Of a stretch of DNA of 50,436 bases, positions 26,430 through 34,974 are shown piece after piece. The notes beneath the pieces are model-generated. The model ran no database searches and was not told the DNA's origin. It saw only the letters and a program-made list of their open reading frames with translations. The translations under genes were made by a program, and so were the position numbers. This stretch comes from Aestuariivirga sp. (GTDB lineage Bacteria; Pseudomonadota; Alphaproteobacteria; Rhizobiales; Aestuariivirgaceae): NCBI RefSeq assembly GCF_020252405.1, contig NZ_JADCDA010000051.1, forward strand, positions 1 to 50,436, read 5' to 3'. The stretch's first letter is position 1; every line of letters starts with the position of its first letter.

Positions 26430-28819
26430 AATTCACCCTCTCCTGGCTCAAGGACTATCTCGACACCACCGCCACCCTCGATGAAATCTGCGAGGGCCTG
26501 GTCGGCGTCGGCCTTGAGGTGGAAGAGGCCACCGACAAGACCAAGCTGCTCGCCGACTTCACCGTGGCCCACGTCATGCTGGCCGAGAAGCACCCCAATG
26601 CCGACAAGCTGCGCCTGTGCGCGGTGGAGACGAAGGACGGCACGAAGCAGGTGGTCTGCGGCGCCCCCAATGCGCGCACCGGCATCAAGGCGATCATCGC
26701 ATTGCCCGGCGTCACCATTCCGGCGACGGGTGCGGTGTTCGCGCCCGCCACGATCCGCGGTGTCGAATCCCAGGCCATGCTGTGCTCGGAGCGCGAGCTG
26801 CTGATCTCGGATGAGCACGACGGCATCATCGAGGTCGAAGGCGACTGGCCGGTGGGAACGCCTGCGGCGAAGGCGCTGGGCCTCGACGACCCGATGATCT
26901 ACGTCAAGGTCACGCCCAACCGCCCCGATGCGCTCGGCATCTATGGCATCGCGCGCGATCTGGCGGCGAAGGGCTTGGGGACACTGAGGCCGCTCGACGC
27001 CGGGAAGGTGGAGGGCACGTTCGACTCCCCCATCAAGGTCTCTCTCGACTTCCCCGATGGCGATACGAGGCCCTGCCCGCTGTTCGTCGGGCGTTACATC
27101 AGGGGCATGAAGAACGGCCCCTCGCCCGAATGGCTGCAGCGCCGCCTGAAGGCCATCGGCCTGCGCCCGATCTCGACACTCGTCGATGTCACCAACTACA
27201 TCACCTTCGCCTATGGCCGCCCGCTGCATGTGTTCGATGCGGACAAGGTGAAGGGCGCGGTCCGCGCGCGGCCAGCGAAGGACGGCGAGATGCTGGAGGC
27301 GCTCGACAACAAGACCTACACGCTGTCCGAAGGCATGACGGTGATCGCGGATGACGCTGGCCTCGAGGCCATCGCCGGCATCATCGGCGGCATTCCGTCG
27401 AGCTGCACGGATGACACCGTGAACGTCTTCCTCGAAGCCGCCTATTTCGATCCGCTGCGCACCGCCGCCACGGGCCGCAGGCTCGGCATCACCTCGGATG
27501 CGCGCTACCGCTTCGAGCGCGGCGTGGACCCGGCCTTTACACCGGTGGGTTCCGAGATCGCCACGCGCATGATCCTCGATCTCTGCGGCGGCGAAGCCTC
27601 GCATGTCGTCGTTGTAGGCGCGGTGCCCGATACTTCGCGCAGTTACACGCTGCGCAAGACCCGCGTTGCCTCGCTGGCGGGCGTGGAGATTCCCGTGGCG
27701 CGCCAGAAGGAGATCCTCGCGGCGCTGGGCTATGGCGTCACCGAGACGGCCGATGCCCTCACCTGCTCGGCGCCCTCGTGGCGGCCCGACATCCATGGCG
27801 AGGCCGATCTCGTGGAGGAGGTCATCCGCATCTGGGGCCTCGACAACATTCCCGCCCGGCCGATGGAGCGCGCCAGCGCCATTGCGAAGCCGGTGCTGAA
27901 CCCGCTGCAGAAGCGCATGCTGGGGGCGCGGCGGGCGCTCGCGTCGCGCGGCTTCAACGAGGCGATCACCTGGGCCTTCCTGTCCGAGGAGCACGCCAGG
28001 CTCTTCGGCGGCGGCCAGCCGGAGCTGAAGCTCGCCAATCCGATCTCCTCGGAACTCTCCGACATGCGCCCCTCGCTGCTGCCGAACCTGATCGCGGCGG
28101 CGGGCCGCAACATGGACCGCGGCTTCGCCGACATGATGCTGGCCGAAGTGGGCCACGCCTATGCCGGCGACCAGCCGAAGGATGAGACGCTGCGCGCCGC
28201 CGGCCTCCGCCGCGGCGCCTTCACCGGGCGCAACGTGCACGGGGGCGCCCGCGCCGTCGATGCCTTCGATGCCAAGGCCGATGCGCTGGCCGTGCTCGAA
28301 GCGGCAGGCGCAGCCGTGGCGACACTGCAGGTCGTCGCCGGCGCCCCCGCCTGGTTCCACCCGGGCCGGTCCGGCGCCATCCAGATGGGCCCGCAGAACA
28401 AGCTGGGCTTCTTCGGCGAGATCCATCCACGCGTGCTCGGCCAGATGGACGTGAAGGGTCCGCTTGTGGCGTTCGAGATCATCCTCACCGCCATCCCCGG
28501 CTCGAAGTCCAGGGGCGCCACGCGTGCCGCCCTGGTCATCTCCGATCTCATGCCGCTGTCGCGCGACTTCGCCTTCGTGGTGGACGACGCGGTGGAGGCC
28601 GACAAGCTGGTGAAGGCCGCGAAGGGTGCGGACAAGGCGCTGATCGCCGACGTCACCGTCTTCGATCTCTACAAGCTGGAGGGGGGTAAGAAATCGCTCG
28701 CCATCGAGGTGACGCTGCAGCCCAAGGACAAGACGCTGACCGAACCGGAGATCGAAGCCGTCTCGCAGAAGATCGTGCAGGCCGTGACCAAGGCCACCGG
28801 CGGGACATTGAGGAGCTGA
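26426..28819 (+). CDS. pheT: Phenylalanyl-tRNA synthetase beta subunit
   Basis: The 797-residue partner of PheS for charging tRNA-Phe, including editing of mischarged Tyr. It opens [14 protein letters not shown], then has the EMAP-like tRNA-binding domain (about 40-150), the B3/B4 editing domain (about 210-385), B5, the inactive synthetase core, and the C-terminal anticodon-binding domain with [14 protein letters not shown]. It is intact although a DUF559 unit sits directly upstream, and it shares an ATGA overlap with that gene. pgi starts one base after its stop. Confidence 0.96.
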   Translation: MKFTLSWLKDYLDTTATLDEICEGLVGVGLEVEEATDKTKLLADFTVAHVMLAEKHPNADKLRLCAVETKDGTKQVVCGAPNARTGIKAIIALPGVTIPATGAVFAPATIRGVESQAMLCSERELLISDEHDGIIEVEGDWPVGTPAAKALGLDDPMIYVKVTPNRPDALGIYGIARDLAAKGLGTLRPLDAGKVEGTFDSPIKVSLDFPDGDTRPCPLFVGRYIRGMKNGPSPEWLQRRLKAIGLRPISTLVDVTNYITFAYGRPLHVFDADKVKGAVRARPAKDGEMLEALDNKTYTLSEGMTVIADDAGLEAIAGIIGGIPSSCTDDTVNVFLEAAYFDPLRTAATGRRLGITSDARYRFERGVDPAFTPVGSEIATRMILDLCGGEASHVVVVGAVPDTSRSYTLRKTRVASLAGVEIPVARQKEILAALGYGVTETADALTCSAPSWRPDIHGEADLVEEVIRIWGLDNIPARPMERASAIAKPVLNPLQKRMLGARRALASRGFNEAITWAFLSEEHARLFGGGQPELKLANPISSELSDMRPSLLPNLIAAAGRNMDRGFADMMLAEVGHAYAGDQPKDETLRAAGLRRGAFTGRNVHGGARAVDAFDAKADALAVLEAAGAAVATLQVVAGAPAWFHPGRSGAIQMGPQNKLGFFGEIHPRVLGQMDVKGPLVAFEIILTAIPGSKSRGATRAALVISDLMPLSRDFAFVVDDAVEADKLVKAAKGADKALIADVTVFDLYKLEGGKKSLAIEVTLQPKDKTLTEPEIEAVSQKIVQAVTKATGGTLRS

Positions 28820-28820
28820 C

Positions 28821-30434
28821 ATGGCAAAGGCCGACAGCCGCAAAGTACTTGCAGACCTGAAGGCCCACCGCAAAAAGGGCGCGCCCGCCAGCATGCGGCG
28901 CGCCTTCGAGCGTGATCCCAACCGCTTCGCGGAGTTTTCCGCCACGGCGGACGCGATGCTGCTCGACTATTCCAAATGCGCGGTCAACAGCCGCACCATG
29001 AAGCAGCTGGCCCAGCTCGCGAAGGCCTGCGACATCGAAGCCAAGCGCGACGACATGTTTGAAGGCGCCATCATCAACACCACCGAGCAGCGCGCCGTCC
29101 TTCACACGGCGCTGCGCAACCGCGCCAATACGCCGGTTCTGGTCGATGGTAGGGACGTGATGCCGGACGTCAATGCCGTGCTCGCCGCCATGGCCGCTTT
29201 CGCACGGCAAGTGCGCCGCTCGAACATCACCGATGTCGTTAACATCGGGATCGGCGGCTCCGACCTCGGCCCCGCCATGACCACGCTGGCACTCGCCCCT
29301 TATCACGACGGGCCGCGGCTCCATTATGTCTCCAACGTCGACGGCGCCCATATCGCCGACACGCTCAAGCTCTTGAAGCCCGAGACCACCCTCTTCGTCA
29401 TCGCGTCCAAGACCTTCACCACCATTGAGACCATGACCAACGCGAAGGCCGCGCGTGCATGGATCGCGGAGAAGCTGGGCGAGTCCCACGTCGGAGAGCA
29501 TTTCGCCGCGATCTCCACCGCCATTCCCAAGGTCAAGGCCTTCGGCATTCCGGAAGACCGCATCTTCGGCTTCTGGGACTGGGTGGGCGGGCGCTACTCC
29601 ATCTGGTCGGCCATCGGCCTGCCCTTGATGATCGCCATCGGGCCCGAGCGCTTCATCGAGTTCCTTGAGGGCGGCCATGCGATGGACCGCCACTTCCGCG
29701 AAGCCCCGGCGCTCCAGAACCTGCCCATGCTGATGGGCCTTCTCGGTGTGTGGCACCGCAACATCTGCGGCTATCCCTCGCGCGCCATCATTCCTTATGA
29801 CCAGCGCCTGTCGCGCTTTCCCGCCTATCTGCAGCAGCTCGACATGGAATCGAACGGCAAGCGCGTGACGAAATCGGGCAGGCCCGTGAAGGGCGACACC
29901 GGACCGATCGTCTGGGGCGAGCCCGGCACCAATGGCCAGCATGCCTTCTTCCAGCTCCTGCACCAGGGCACCGGCATCGTCCCCGTCGAGTTCCTCATCG
30001 CGGCGGACCCGCACGAGGACAAGGCCATGCGCGAGCACCATGCGCTGCTCGAGGCCAATTGCCTCGCCCAGTCACAGGCGCTGATGCGCGGCCGCACCGA
30101 AACGGAAGCGCTGGAACAGCTTCTCGCCATGGGCAAAAGCAAGGCGGAGGCCAGGGCTCTCGCCCCCCACCGCGTTTTCACCGGCAACCGGCCTTCCGTG
30201 ACGCTCGCCTACAAGCGCCTCGACCCCTTCACGCTCGGCCGCCTCATCGCGCTCTACGAACACCGCGTCTTCGTCGAGGCCGCGATCTGGAACATCAACG
30301 CCTTCGACCAGTGGGGCGTGGAACTCGGCAAGGAACTGGCAACAGGGCTGCAGCCGGTGGTGGAAGGCAAGAAGAGCGCCGAGGGGCTTGATTCATCGAC
30401 GGCAGGGCTCGTCAAGTTCCTGCGCGGTTTCTGA
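28821..30434 (+). CDS. pgi: Glucose-6-phosphate isomerase
   Basis: Interconverts glucose-6-phosphate and fructose-6-phosphate in glycolysis and gluconeogenesis. The 537-residue protein has the PGI signatures [11 protein letters not shown] near residue 146, [15 protein letters not shown] near 254, and [19 protein letters not shown]. The C-terminal [14 protein letters not shown] is also conserved. It begins one base after the pheT stop, an unusual pairing of a central-metabolism gene with a synthetase gene. A small palindrome overlaps the stop. Confidence 0.96.
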   Translation: MAKADSRKVLADLKAHRKKGAPASMRRAFERDPNRFAEFSATADAMLLDYSKCAVNSRTMKQLAQLAKACDIEAKRDDMFEGAIINTTEQRAVLHTALRNRANTPVLVDGRDVMPDVNAVLAAMAAFARQVRRSNITDVVNIGIGGSDLGPAMTTLALAPYHDGPRLHYVSNVDGAHIADTLKLLKPETTLFVIASKTFTTIETMTNAKAARAWIAEKLGESHVGEHFAAISTAIPKVKAFGIPEDRIFGFWDWVGGRYSIWSAIGLPLMIAIGPERFIEFLEGGHAMDRHFREAPALQNLPMLMGLLGVWHRNICGYPSRAIIPYDQRLSRFPAYLQQLDMESNGKRVTKSGRPVKGDTGPIVWGEPGTNGQHAFFQLLHQGTGIVPVEFLIAADPHEDKAMREHHALLEANCLAQSQALMRGRTETEALEQLLAMGKSKAEARALAPHRVFTGNRPSVTLAYKRLDPFTLGRLIALYEHRVFVEAAIWNINAFDQWGVELGKELATGLQPVVEGKKSAEGLDSSTAGLVKFLRGF

Positions 30435-30446
30435 GAGCGCTCAGAA
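30429..30446. terminator. Palindrome between pgi and the acyl-CoA dehydrogenase remnant
   Basis: TTCTGAG (30429-30435) and CTCAGAA (30440-30446) form a 7-bp stem with an AGCG loop. Each arm contains one of the two convergent stop codons. It may act as a weak terminator in both directions. Confidence 0.4.
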
Positions 30447-30829
30447 CATCGCCTGATCCATCTCCATCTCCATCACCGGCCCCGCGCCAGCGAGGATCTT
30501 CGCATGCAGTGCCGCCGAATGCCCTGCCCGCCATGTTCAGGCGCGGCGGTCAGCGCGGGCCAGCCGCCGGCGACGAGCTGCGCATAGGCCTCGCGGAACC
30601 CCTTGGGCGTTCTCACCGTGCCATCGTCGAAATGCACGCCCTCCTCGTCGGCGCTGCGATGCAGCGGATACAGAACCTCGGACGAGAACCGCGCCGACTG
30701 CTCCAGCACCGCCTCGATCACATCGCGCGTGCAATGGCCGAAACCGGGCAGCTTCGTGTGCGCCTCGAAGCCGAGAAGCTCGTAGAGGGTGAAGAGGTGG
30801 TCGGCGAGCGGCGGCGCAAAGACGGGCAT
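30441..30829 (-). pseudogene. Acyl-CoA dehydrogenase with a large internal deletion
   Basis: From the ATG at 30829, about 106 residues match the N-terminus of long acyl-CoA dehydrogenases, with LPGFGHCTRDVIEAVLEQ, then DGTVRTPKGFREAY and GGWPAL, ending at APEHGGQGI. The sequence then jumps, in a different frame, to what reads as the normal C-terminus, ALHAKILAGAGPVMEME, and the stop at 30441-30443. About 450 codons of the catalytic core are gone. The full-length family has about 590 residues. The reading frame left after the jump ends at 30473. It cannot encode an active enzyme. Confidence 0.85.
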
Positions 30830-30838
30830 GGCCCAGAT

Positions 30839-32227
30839 TCAGCACTCCACAACGTTCACCGCAAGTCCGCCGGTGGAGGTCTCTTTGTACCGCTCGCTCA
30901 TGTCGAGGCCCGTCTGGCGCATGGTCTCCACACAGGTGTCGAGCGGCACGAGATGCGTGCCATCGCCGCGCAGGGCGAGCGATGCCGCCGTCACCGCCTT
31001 CACCGCGCCGAAGGCATTGCGCTCGATGCAGGGCACCTGCACGAGGCCACCCACCGGATCGCAGGTCATGCCGAGGTGATGCTCGAGCGCGATCTCGGCG
31101 GCATTCTCCACCTGCCCGTTCGAACCGCCCAGCGCCGCGCACAGTCCCGCGGACGCCATGGCGGACGCCGAACCGACCTCGCCCTGGCACCCCACTTCAG
31201 CGCCCGAGATCGAGGCATTGTGCTTGATAAGCCCGCCGATCGCCGCCGCGGCGAGCAGGAAGGTGCGGATGCCCTGCTGGTCAGCGCCCAGGCAATGATC
31301 AAGGTAATAGCGGATCGTCGCGGGGATGACGCCCGCCGCCCCATTGGTGGGCGCGGTGACCACCTTGCCGCCCGCCGCATTCTCCTCGTTCACTGCCATG
31401 GCATAGACCGAGAGCCAGTCCATCAGCTGGTGCGGCTGGATGGCGTTGTTGCCCTTCTCTTCCATCAGCCGCCGGTGGATATCCGCCGCGCGCCGCTTCA
31501 CTTTCAGGCCGCCCGGCAGCGTGCCGGTCTGGCGCAGGCCGCGGTTCATGCAGTCGCGCATGGCGGCCCAGATGCGGTCGAGATCGGCGTCAAGCTGGTC
31601 CGCCGTCTGCGCCACCTGCTCGTTCGCCCGCTTCATCTCGACGATCGAAAGACCGGAGCGCTGGCCCATCTCCAGCATTTCGGCGGCGGTGCGGAAGGGA
31701 TAGGGCACATCGACCATGGGCTTCTCGGCCTTGCCCGCGGCAAGGCTCGCGGCGCGCTCAGCCCCGGTCTGCACGAAGCCGCCGCCGATCGAGAAATAGG
31801 TTTCCGACAGGAGCGTGTTGTTGTCATCGTCGAGGATGCGGAACACCATGCCATTGGCATGGCCCTTCAGCGCCGGCCCGAAGTCGAAGATCACGTCAGC
31901 CGTGGGGTTGAAGGCCACGGCGAAATCATCGCCGATGGCAATGCTGCCGCGCTCCGCCATCTGGCGCAGCACATCGTCCACCCGGTCGGGGTCCATGGTC
32001 TGCGGCTTCTCGCCGGCAAGCCCGAGGATCACCGCGCGGTCGGTGCCATGCCCCTTGCCGGTGAAGGCAAGCGAGCCATGGAGCGTGACCGTCAGCCGTC
32101 CGGTGTGCGGCAGCGAGGCTCCGGAGGCGAGCGCCAGGAACCGCGCGGCCGCCACCATCGGCCCCACCGTATGGGAGGAGGACGGCCCGATGCCGATTTT
32201 GAAGATGTCGAAGACGGAGAGGAACAT
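30839..32227 (-). CDS. sdaA: L-serine ammonia-lyase (single-chain, iron-sulfur type)
   Basis: Deaminates L-serine to pyruvate with an oxygen-labile [4Fe-4S] cluster. The 462-residue product starts [20 protein letters not shown], the alpha/beta domain signature. The catalytic domain holds [21 protein letters not shown] and [18 protein letters not shown], which carry the cluster cysteines. An ATG at 32227 was preferred to an in-frame TTG nine bases upstream because it fits the family start. The stop is nine bases from the broken acyl-CoA dehydrogenase start, so the two once shared an operon or sit together after rearrangement. Confidence 0.93.
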   Translation of the reverse strand: MFLSVFDIFKIGIGPSSSHTVGPMVAAARFLALASGASLPHTGRLTVTLHGSLAFTGKGHGTDRAVILGLAGEKPQTMDPDRVDDVLRQMAERGSIAIGDDFAVAFNPTADVIFDFGPALKGHANGMVFRILDDDNNTLLSETYFSIGGGFVQTGAERAASLAAGKAEKPMVDVPYPFRTAAEMLEMGQRSGLSIVEMKRANEQVAQTADQLDADLDRIWAAMRDCMNRGLRQTGTLPGGLKVKRRAADIHRRLMEEKGNNAIQPHQLMDWLSVYAMAVNEENAAGGKVVTAPTNGAAGVIPATIRYYLDHCLGADQQGIRTFLLAAAAIGGLIKHNASISGAEVGCQGEVGSASAMASAGLCAALGGSNGQVENAAEIALEHHLGMTCDPVGGLVQVPCIERNAFGAVKAVTAASLALRGDGTHLVPLDTCVETMRQTGLDMSERYKETSTGGLAVNVVEC

Positions 32228-32411
32228 GGCAACCAAAAATCATTGTCAGGGAGGATCATCATAGCCAGTTCTGCCGCTTTTTGCGCCATAAACCTCCGGC
32301 TGACCGCCATCCCGTCGCCCCGCTCCCCCGTTCCCCGGCTGACATTTGATCCGGGCGGCGCGACCCGGAAACTGCCGCATGACGGCGACTTTGAGGACGC
32401 GGCGGCCCACG
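32228..32411. other. Spacer between sdaA and the LysR gene
   Basis: About 184 bases hold the upstream region of sdaA on the minus strand and the end of the LysR gene, also on the minus strand. No convincing promoter pair, hairpin or small gene was found. Confidence 0.3.
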
Positions 32412-33299
32412 TTATGGAATGCTGTCGCCCGCCGGGTTGCGCGCCGCCGCCAGCAGGTCGGCCAGCAGCGGATTGGGAAAGCGCCGCTCCCGCGTCACCG
32501 CCAGGAAATGCTCGCGGATGCCGTCGATCTGGGCCACTTCGACGAGAAGGCCGGAGGTGATCTCGTCGCGCACCACGATGGGCGGGATGACGGCAAGCCC
32601 AGCATCCTCGCGCGCCAGCAGCCGCAGCATGGCCATGTCGTCGGCCTCGGCCGCGATGTGCGGGGTGACGCCATAACGCGCCGCAAGTGCGTCGAACGCG
32701 GCGCGCAGGGCGGAGTCCTTTGTGGGCAGCACCAGCGCCTCGTCGCGCAGCAGCTCCCGCATGTCCCGCGTGCCGATGCGCGCCGGCGTGCCGATGAGGC
32801 TCACCGGCTGCTCGCCGATCTGGTGCACGAGCCAGGGCGTGTCCGCCGCGCGCGGGGGTGCGAGGTTGGTGAGAACCACGTCGAGGGCAAGCGAGTCCAG
32901 TTCGCGCAGCAGCTCGGCCTGGCTGCCGGAGCGCAGGATCACCTCAACGTCGCGGCGGCCCAGCAGCGGGCGCAGGAACCCGATCTGGAAATTGCGCGAC
33001 AGGGTGGCAAGCGCGCCGACACGCAGCGCGCGGCGGGCCGCCCCGGTCTCGCGCATCACGGCGGCGAGGTCGTCGGCCGTTCGGAAAATCGCATCCGCAT
33101 GGTCAAGCGCGATGCGACCGGCCTCGGTGAGGACGAGGCTCCTCCCCTTGCGCTCGAACAGCTCATGGCCGAGCGAAGCCTCCAGCGCCTTGATCTGGGT
33201 GGAGAGGGCCGATTGCGAAAGGTTCAGCCGCCGGGCGGCCCCGGAAAGGGTGCCGTCAACGGCCACGGCGCGGAACAGACGAAGATGGTGCAGGTTCAT
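32412..33299 (-). CDS. LysR-family regulator of the dab operon (probable)
   Basis: A 295-residue LysR-type regulator. The winged HTH is at about 3-62, with GTLSGAARRLNLSQSALSTQ and a following FERKGRSLVLTEAG, and a periplasmic-binding-like effector domain runs from about 90 to 285. The ATG at 33299 fits the family start. It is divergent from dabB across a 100-base spacer containing an inverted repeat, the classic LysR arrangement. In several autotrophs a LysR gene accompanies dab genes, so control of dab expression by inorganic carbon is a fair inference. The effector is unknown. Confidence 0.88.
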   Translation of the reverse strand: MNLHHLRLFRAVAVDGTLSGAARRLNLSQSALSTQIKALEASLGHELFERKGRSLVLTEAGRIALDHADAIFRTADDLAAVMRETGAARRALRVGALATLSRNFQIGFLRPLLGRRDVEVILRSGSQAELLRELDSLALDVVLTNLAPPRAADTPWLVHQIGEQPVSLIGTPARIGTRDMRELLRDEALVLPTKDSALRAAFDALAARYGVTPHIAAEADDMAMLRLLAREDAGLAVIPPIVVRDEITSGLLVEVAQIDGIREHFLAVTRERRFPNPLLADLLAAARNPAGDSIP

Positions 33300-33321
33300 G
33301 ATTCTTCCATAAAACAGAACG

Positions 33322-33337
33322 ATCTTCGTTAAAAGAT
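33322..33337 (+). promoter_or_regulatory. Candidate LysR operator for the dab operon
   Basis: ATCTT and AAGAT flank six bases, giving a palindrome of LysR type within an AT-rich stretch. A -10-like TATAGA lies a few bases downstream at about 33345-33350, so a regulator bound here would sit over the -35 region of the dabB promoter and near its own start. Confidence 0.45.
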
Positions 33338-33399
33338 GTAATTTTATAGAAGAGGAAATGTGTCTATCCCTCCGTCCATCCTTGGACCGGAGCTGAGCC

Positions 33400-34959
33400 A
33401 TGACCACCCTTCCCCCGTTGACCGTCTTCGCCCCCCTGCTGCTGCTGGGATTCTCCGCCCTGTCGCTGGTCAACCCGGGCCGCCGCCCGGGGGCCTTTCC
33501 GCGCCTCGCCGAGGCTGCGGCCCTTGGAGCCATGGGCTTCGCCATCGCGGCGCTGGTGCAGTTGCTGTGGACCGGACCGGCGATCCTGAGCTTCGGCGGC
33601 GGCGCCTTGCTGCTGGCCTTCCGGCTCGATGCGGTGAGTGTCTCCATGGCGGTGCTCGTCAGCTTCGTCGGCTGGATCGTGGTGCGCTATTCGCGGAGCT
33701 ACCTGGACGGCGAGGCGCGCGAAGGGCGTTTTCATGGGCTGATGCTGGCCACGCTCGCGGCGGTGCTGGCGCTGGTGCAGGCGGGCAGCCTCGCTGTGGT
33801 GGCGCTGGGCTTTATCGCCATCGGCGTGGTGCTGCGGCAGCTCTTGCTGTTTTACCCCGAACGCGCCGAGGCGCGGCGGGCGGCGGCGAAGTTCTCGCTC
33901 GTCTGGGGCGCGGGCGATGCCGCGCTGGTCATTGCATCGCTGCTGATCGGCTGGAGCCTCGGCACCGCGAGCCTGGCGGAGATCGGCGCCAAGGCGGCGC
34001 AAGGCCTGCCCCCCGCCGCCGGGATCGGCGTGGCGCTGCTGGTGCTCGCGGCGGCGCTCAAGACCGCGGCCTTCCCGCTCCATGGCTGGCTGACCGAGGT
34101 CATGGAGGCGCCGACGCCGGTCTCCGCCCTCTTGCATGCCGGCATCATCAACTCCGGCGGCGTGCTGCTTATTGCCCTTGCGCCGCTGGTTCAGGCGAGC
34201 ACCGGGGCGATGGCCGCGCTCGTGATGATCGGCGGCCTCACCGCGCTGTTCGGCGCCGCCGTGATGCTGACGCAGAGTGCGGTGAAGACGGCGCTCGCCT
34301 GGTCCACGGTCGCGCAGATGGGCTTCATGCTTCTGCAATGCGGCCTGGGACTGTGGACGCTGGCGCTGCTGCACATCGTGGCGCACTCGCTTTACAAGGC
34401 GCATGCCTTCCTCTCGTCCGGCGGTGCGGTGCGCGCCGTCGCGGCGGTGAAGCGGCCGGGACCCGTCGCGGTGCCCGGTGTCGCGGCGGTGGCCAAGGCC
34501 TTCCTTGTGGCGCTGGCGCTGTTCGCCATCGTGGCCAGCCTGTTCTCGCTTGCCGTGACGAAGTCGCCGCAGTCGCTGGCGTTGGGCGCGATCCTGATCT
34601 TCGGCGTCGCCTATCTGGTGGCGCAGGGCCTCGCCGACGCGGCACCGCGCGCGCTCACCCTGCGCACGGCGCTTGCATCCACGGCGGCGGCCATCTCCTA
34701 CTTCAGCTTCCAGCTCATGGCCCAGGCGCTGTGGGGGGCCAGCCTGCCGCAGCCGCCGGAGGCCGGTCCGCTGGAATGGGCGCTGATCGTGCTGGCGCTC
34801 CTCTCCTTCGGCATCGTCGCGGTGGCGCAGGCGCTGTTTCCGCTCTGGGCCCATCACCCGGCGACCGCCGGCCTGCGCGTCCACCTCGCCAACGGACTTT
34901 ACCTCAATGCGCTGCTCGACCGGGCGACCGGCGGCTTCCGCTCCTCCCACACGGCCTGA
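33400..34959 (+). CDS. dabB: DabB, proton-conducting NuoL-like subunit of the DAB inorganic carbon pump
   Basis: A 519-residue protein of the NADH-dehydrogenase subunit 5 (proton-pumping antiporter) family with about 13 membrane segments. The core holds the family signatures LKTAAFPLHGWLTEVMEAPT and HAGIINSGG, and a membrane Lys-rich channel region, as in NuoL, but without the long C-terminal arm. In the DAB complex this subunit is thought to use a cation gradient to drive CO2 hydration in DabA. GGAG lies before the ATG. dabA follows after 15 bases. Confidence 0.9.
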   Translation: MTTLPPLTVFAPLLLLGFSALSLVNPGRRPGAFPRLAEAAALGAMGFAIAALVQLLWTGPAILSFGGGALLLAFRLDAVSVSMAVLVSFVGWIVVRYSRSYLDGEAREGRFHGLMLATLAAVLALVQAGSLAVVALGFIAIGVVLRQLLLFYPERAEARRAAAKFSLVWGAGDAALVIASLLIGWSLGTASLAEIGAKAAQGLPPAAGIGVALLVLAAALKTAAFPLHGWLTEVMEAPTPVSALLHAGIINSGGVLLIALAPLVQASTGAMAALVMIGGLTALFGAAVMLTQSAVKTALAWSTVAQMGFMLLQCGLGLWTLALLHIVAHSLYKAHAFLSSGGAVRAVAAVKRPGPVAVPGVAAVAKAFLVALALFAIVASLFSLAVTKSPQSLALGAILIFGVAYLVAQGLADAAPRALTLRTALASTAAAISYFSFQLMAQALWGASLPQPPEAGPLEWALIVLALLSFGIVAVAQALFPLWAHHPATAGLRVHLANGLYLNALLDRATGGFRSSHTA

Positions 34960-34974
34960 CACAGGAGACGATCC

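Noticed and set aside
25901-28945. 1000-codon minus-strand frame opposite DUF559 and pheT
   Set aside because: It is His/Arg/Gly rich with no domain; pheT on the other strand is complete.
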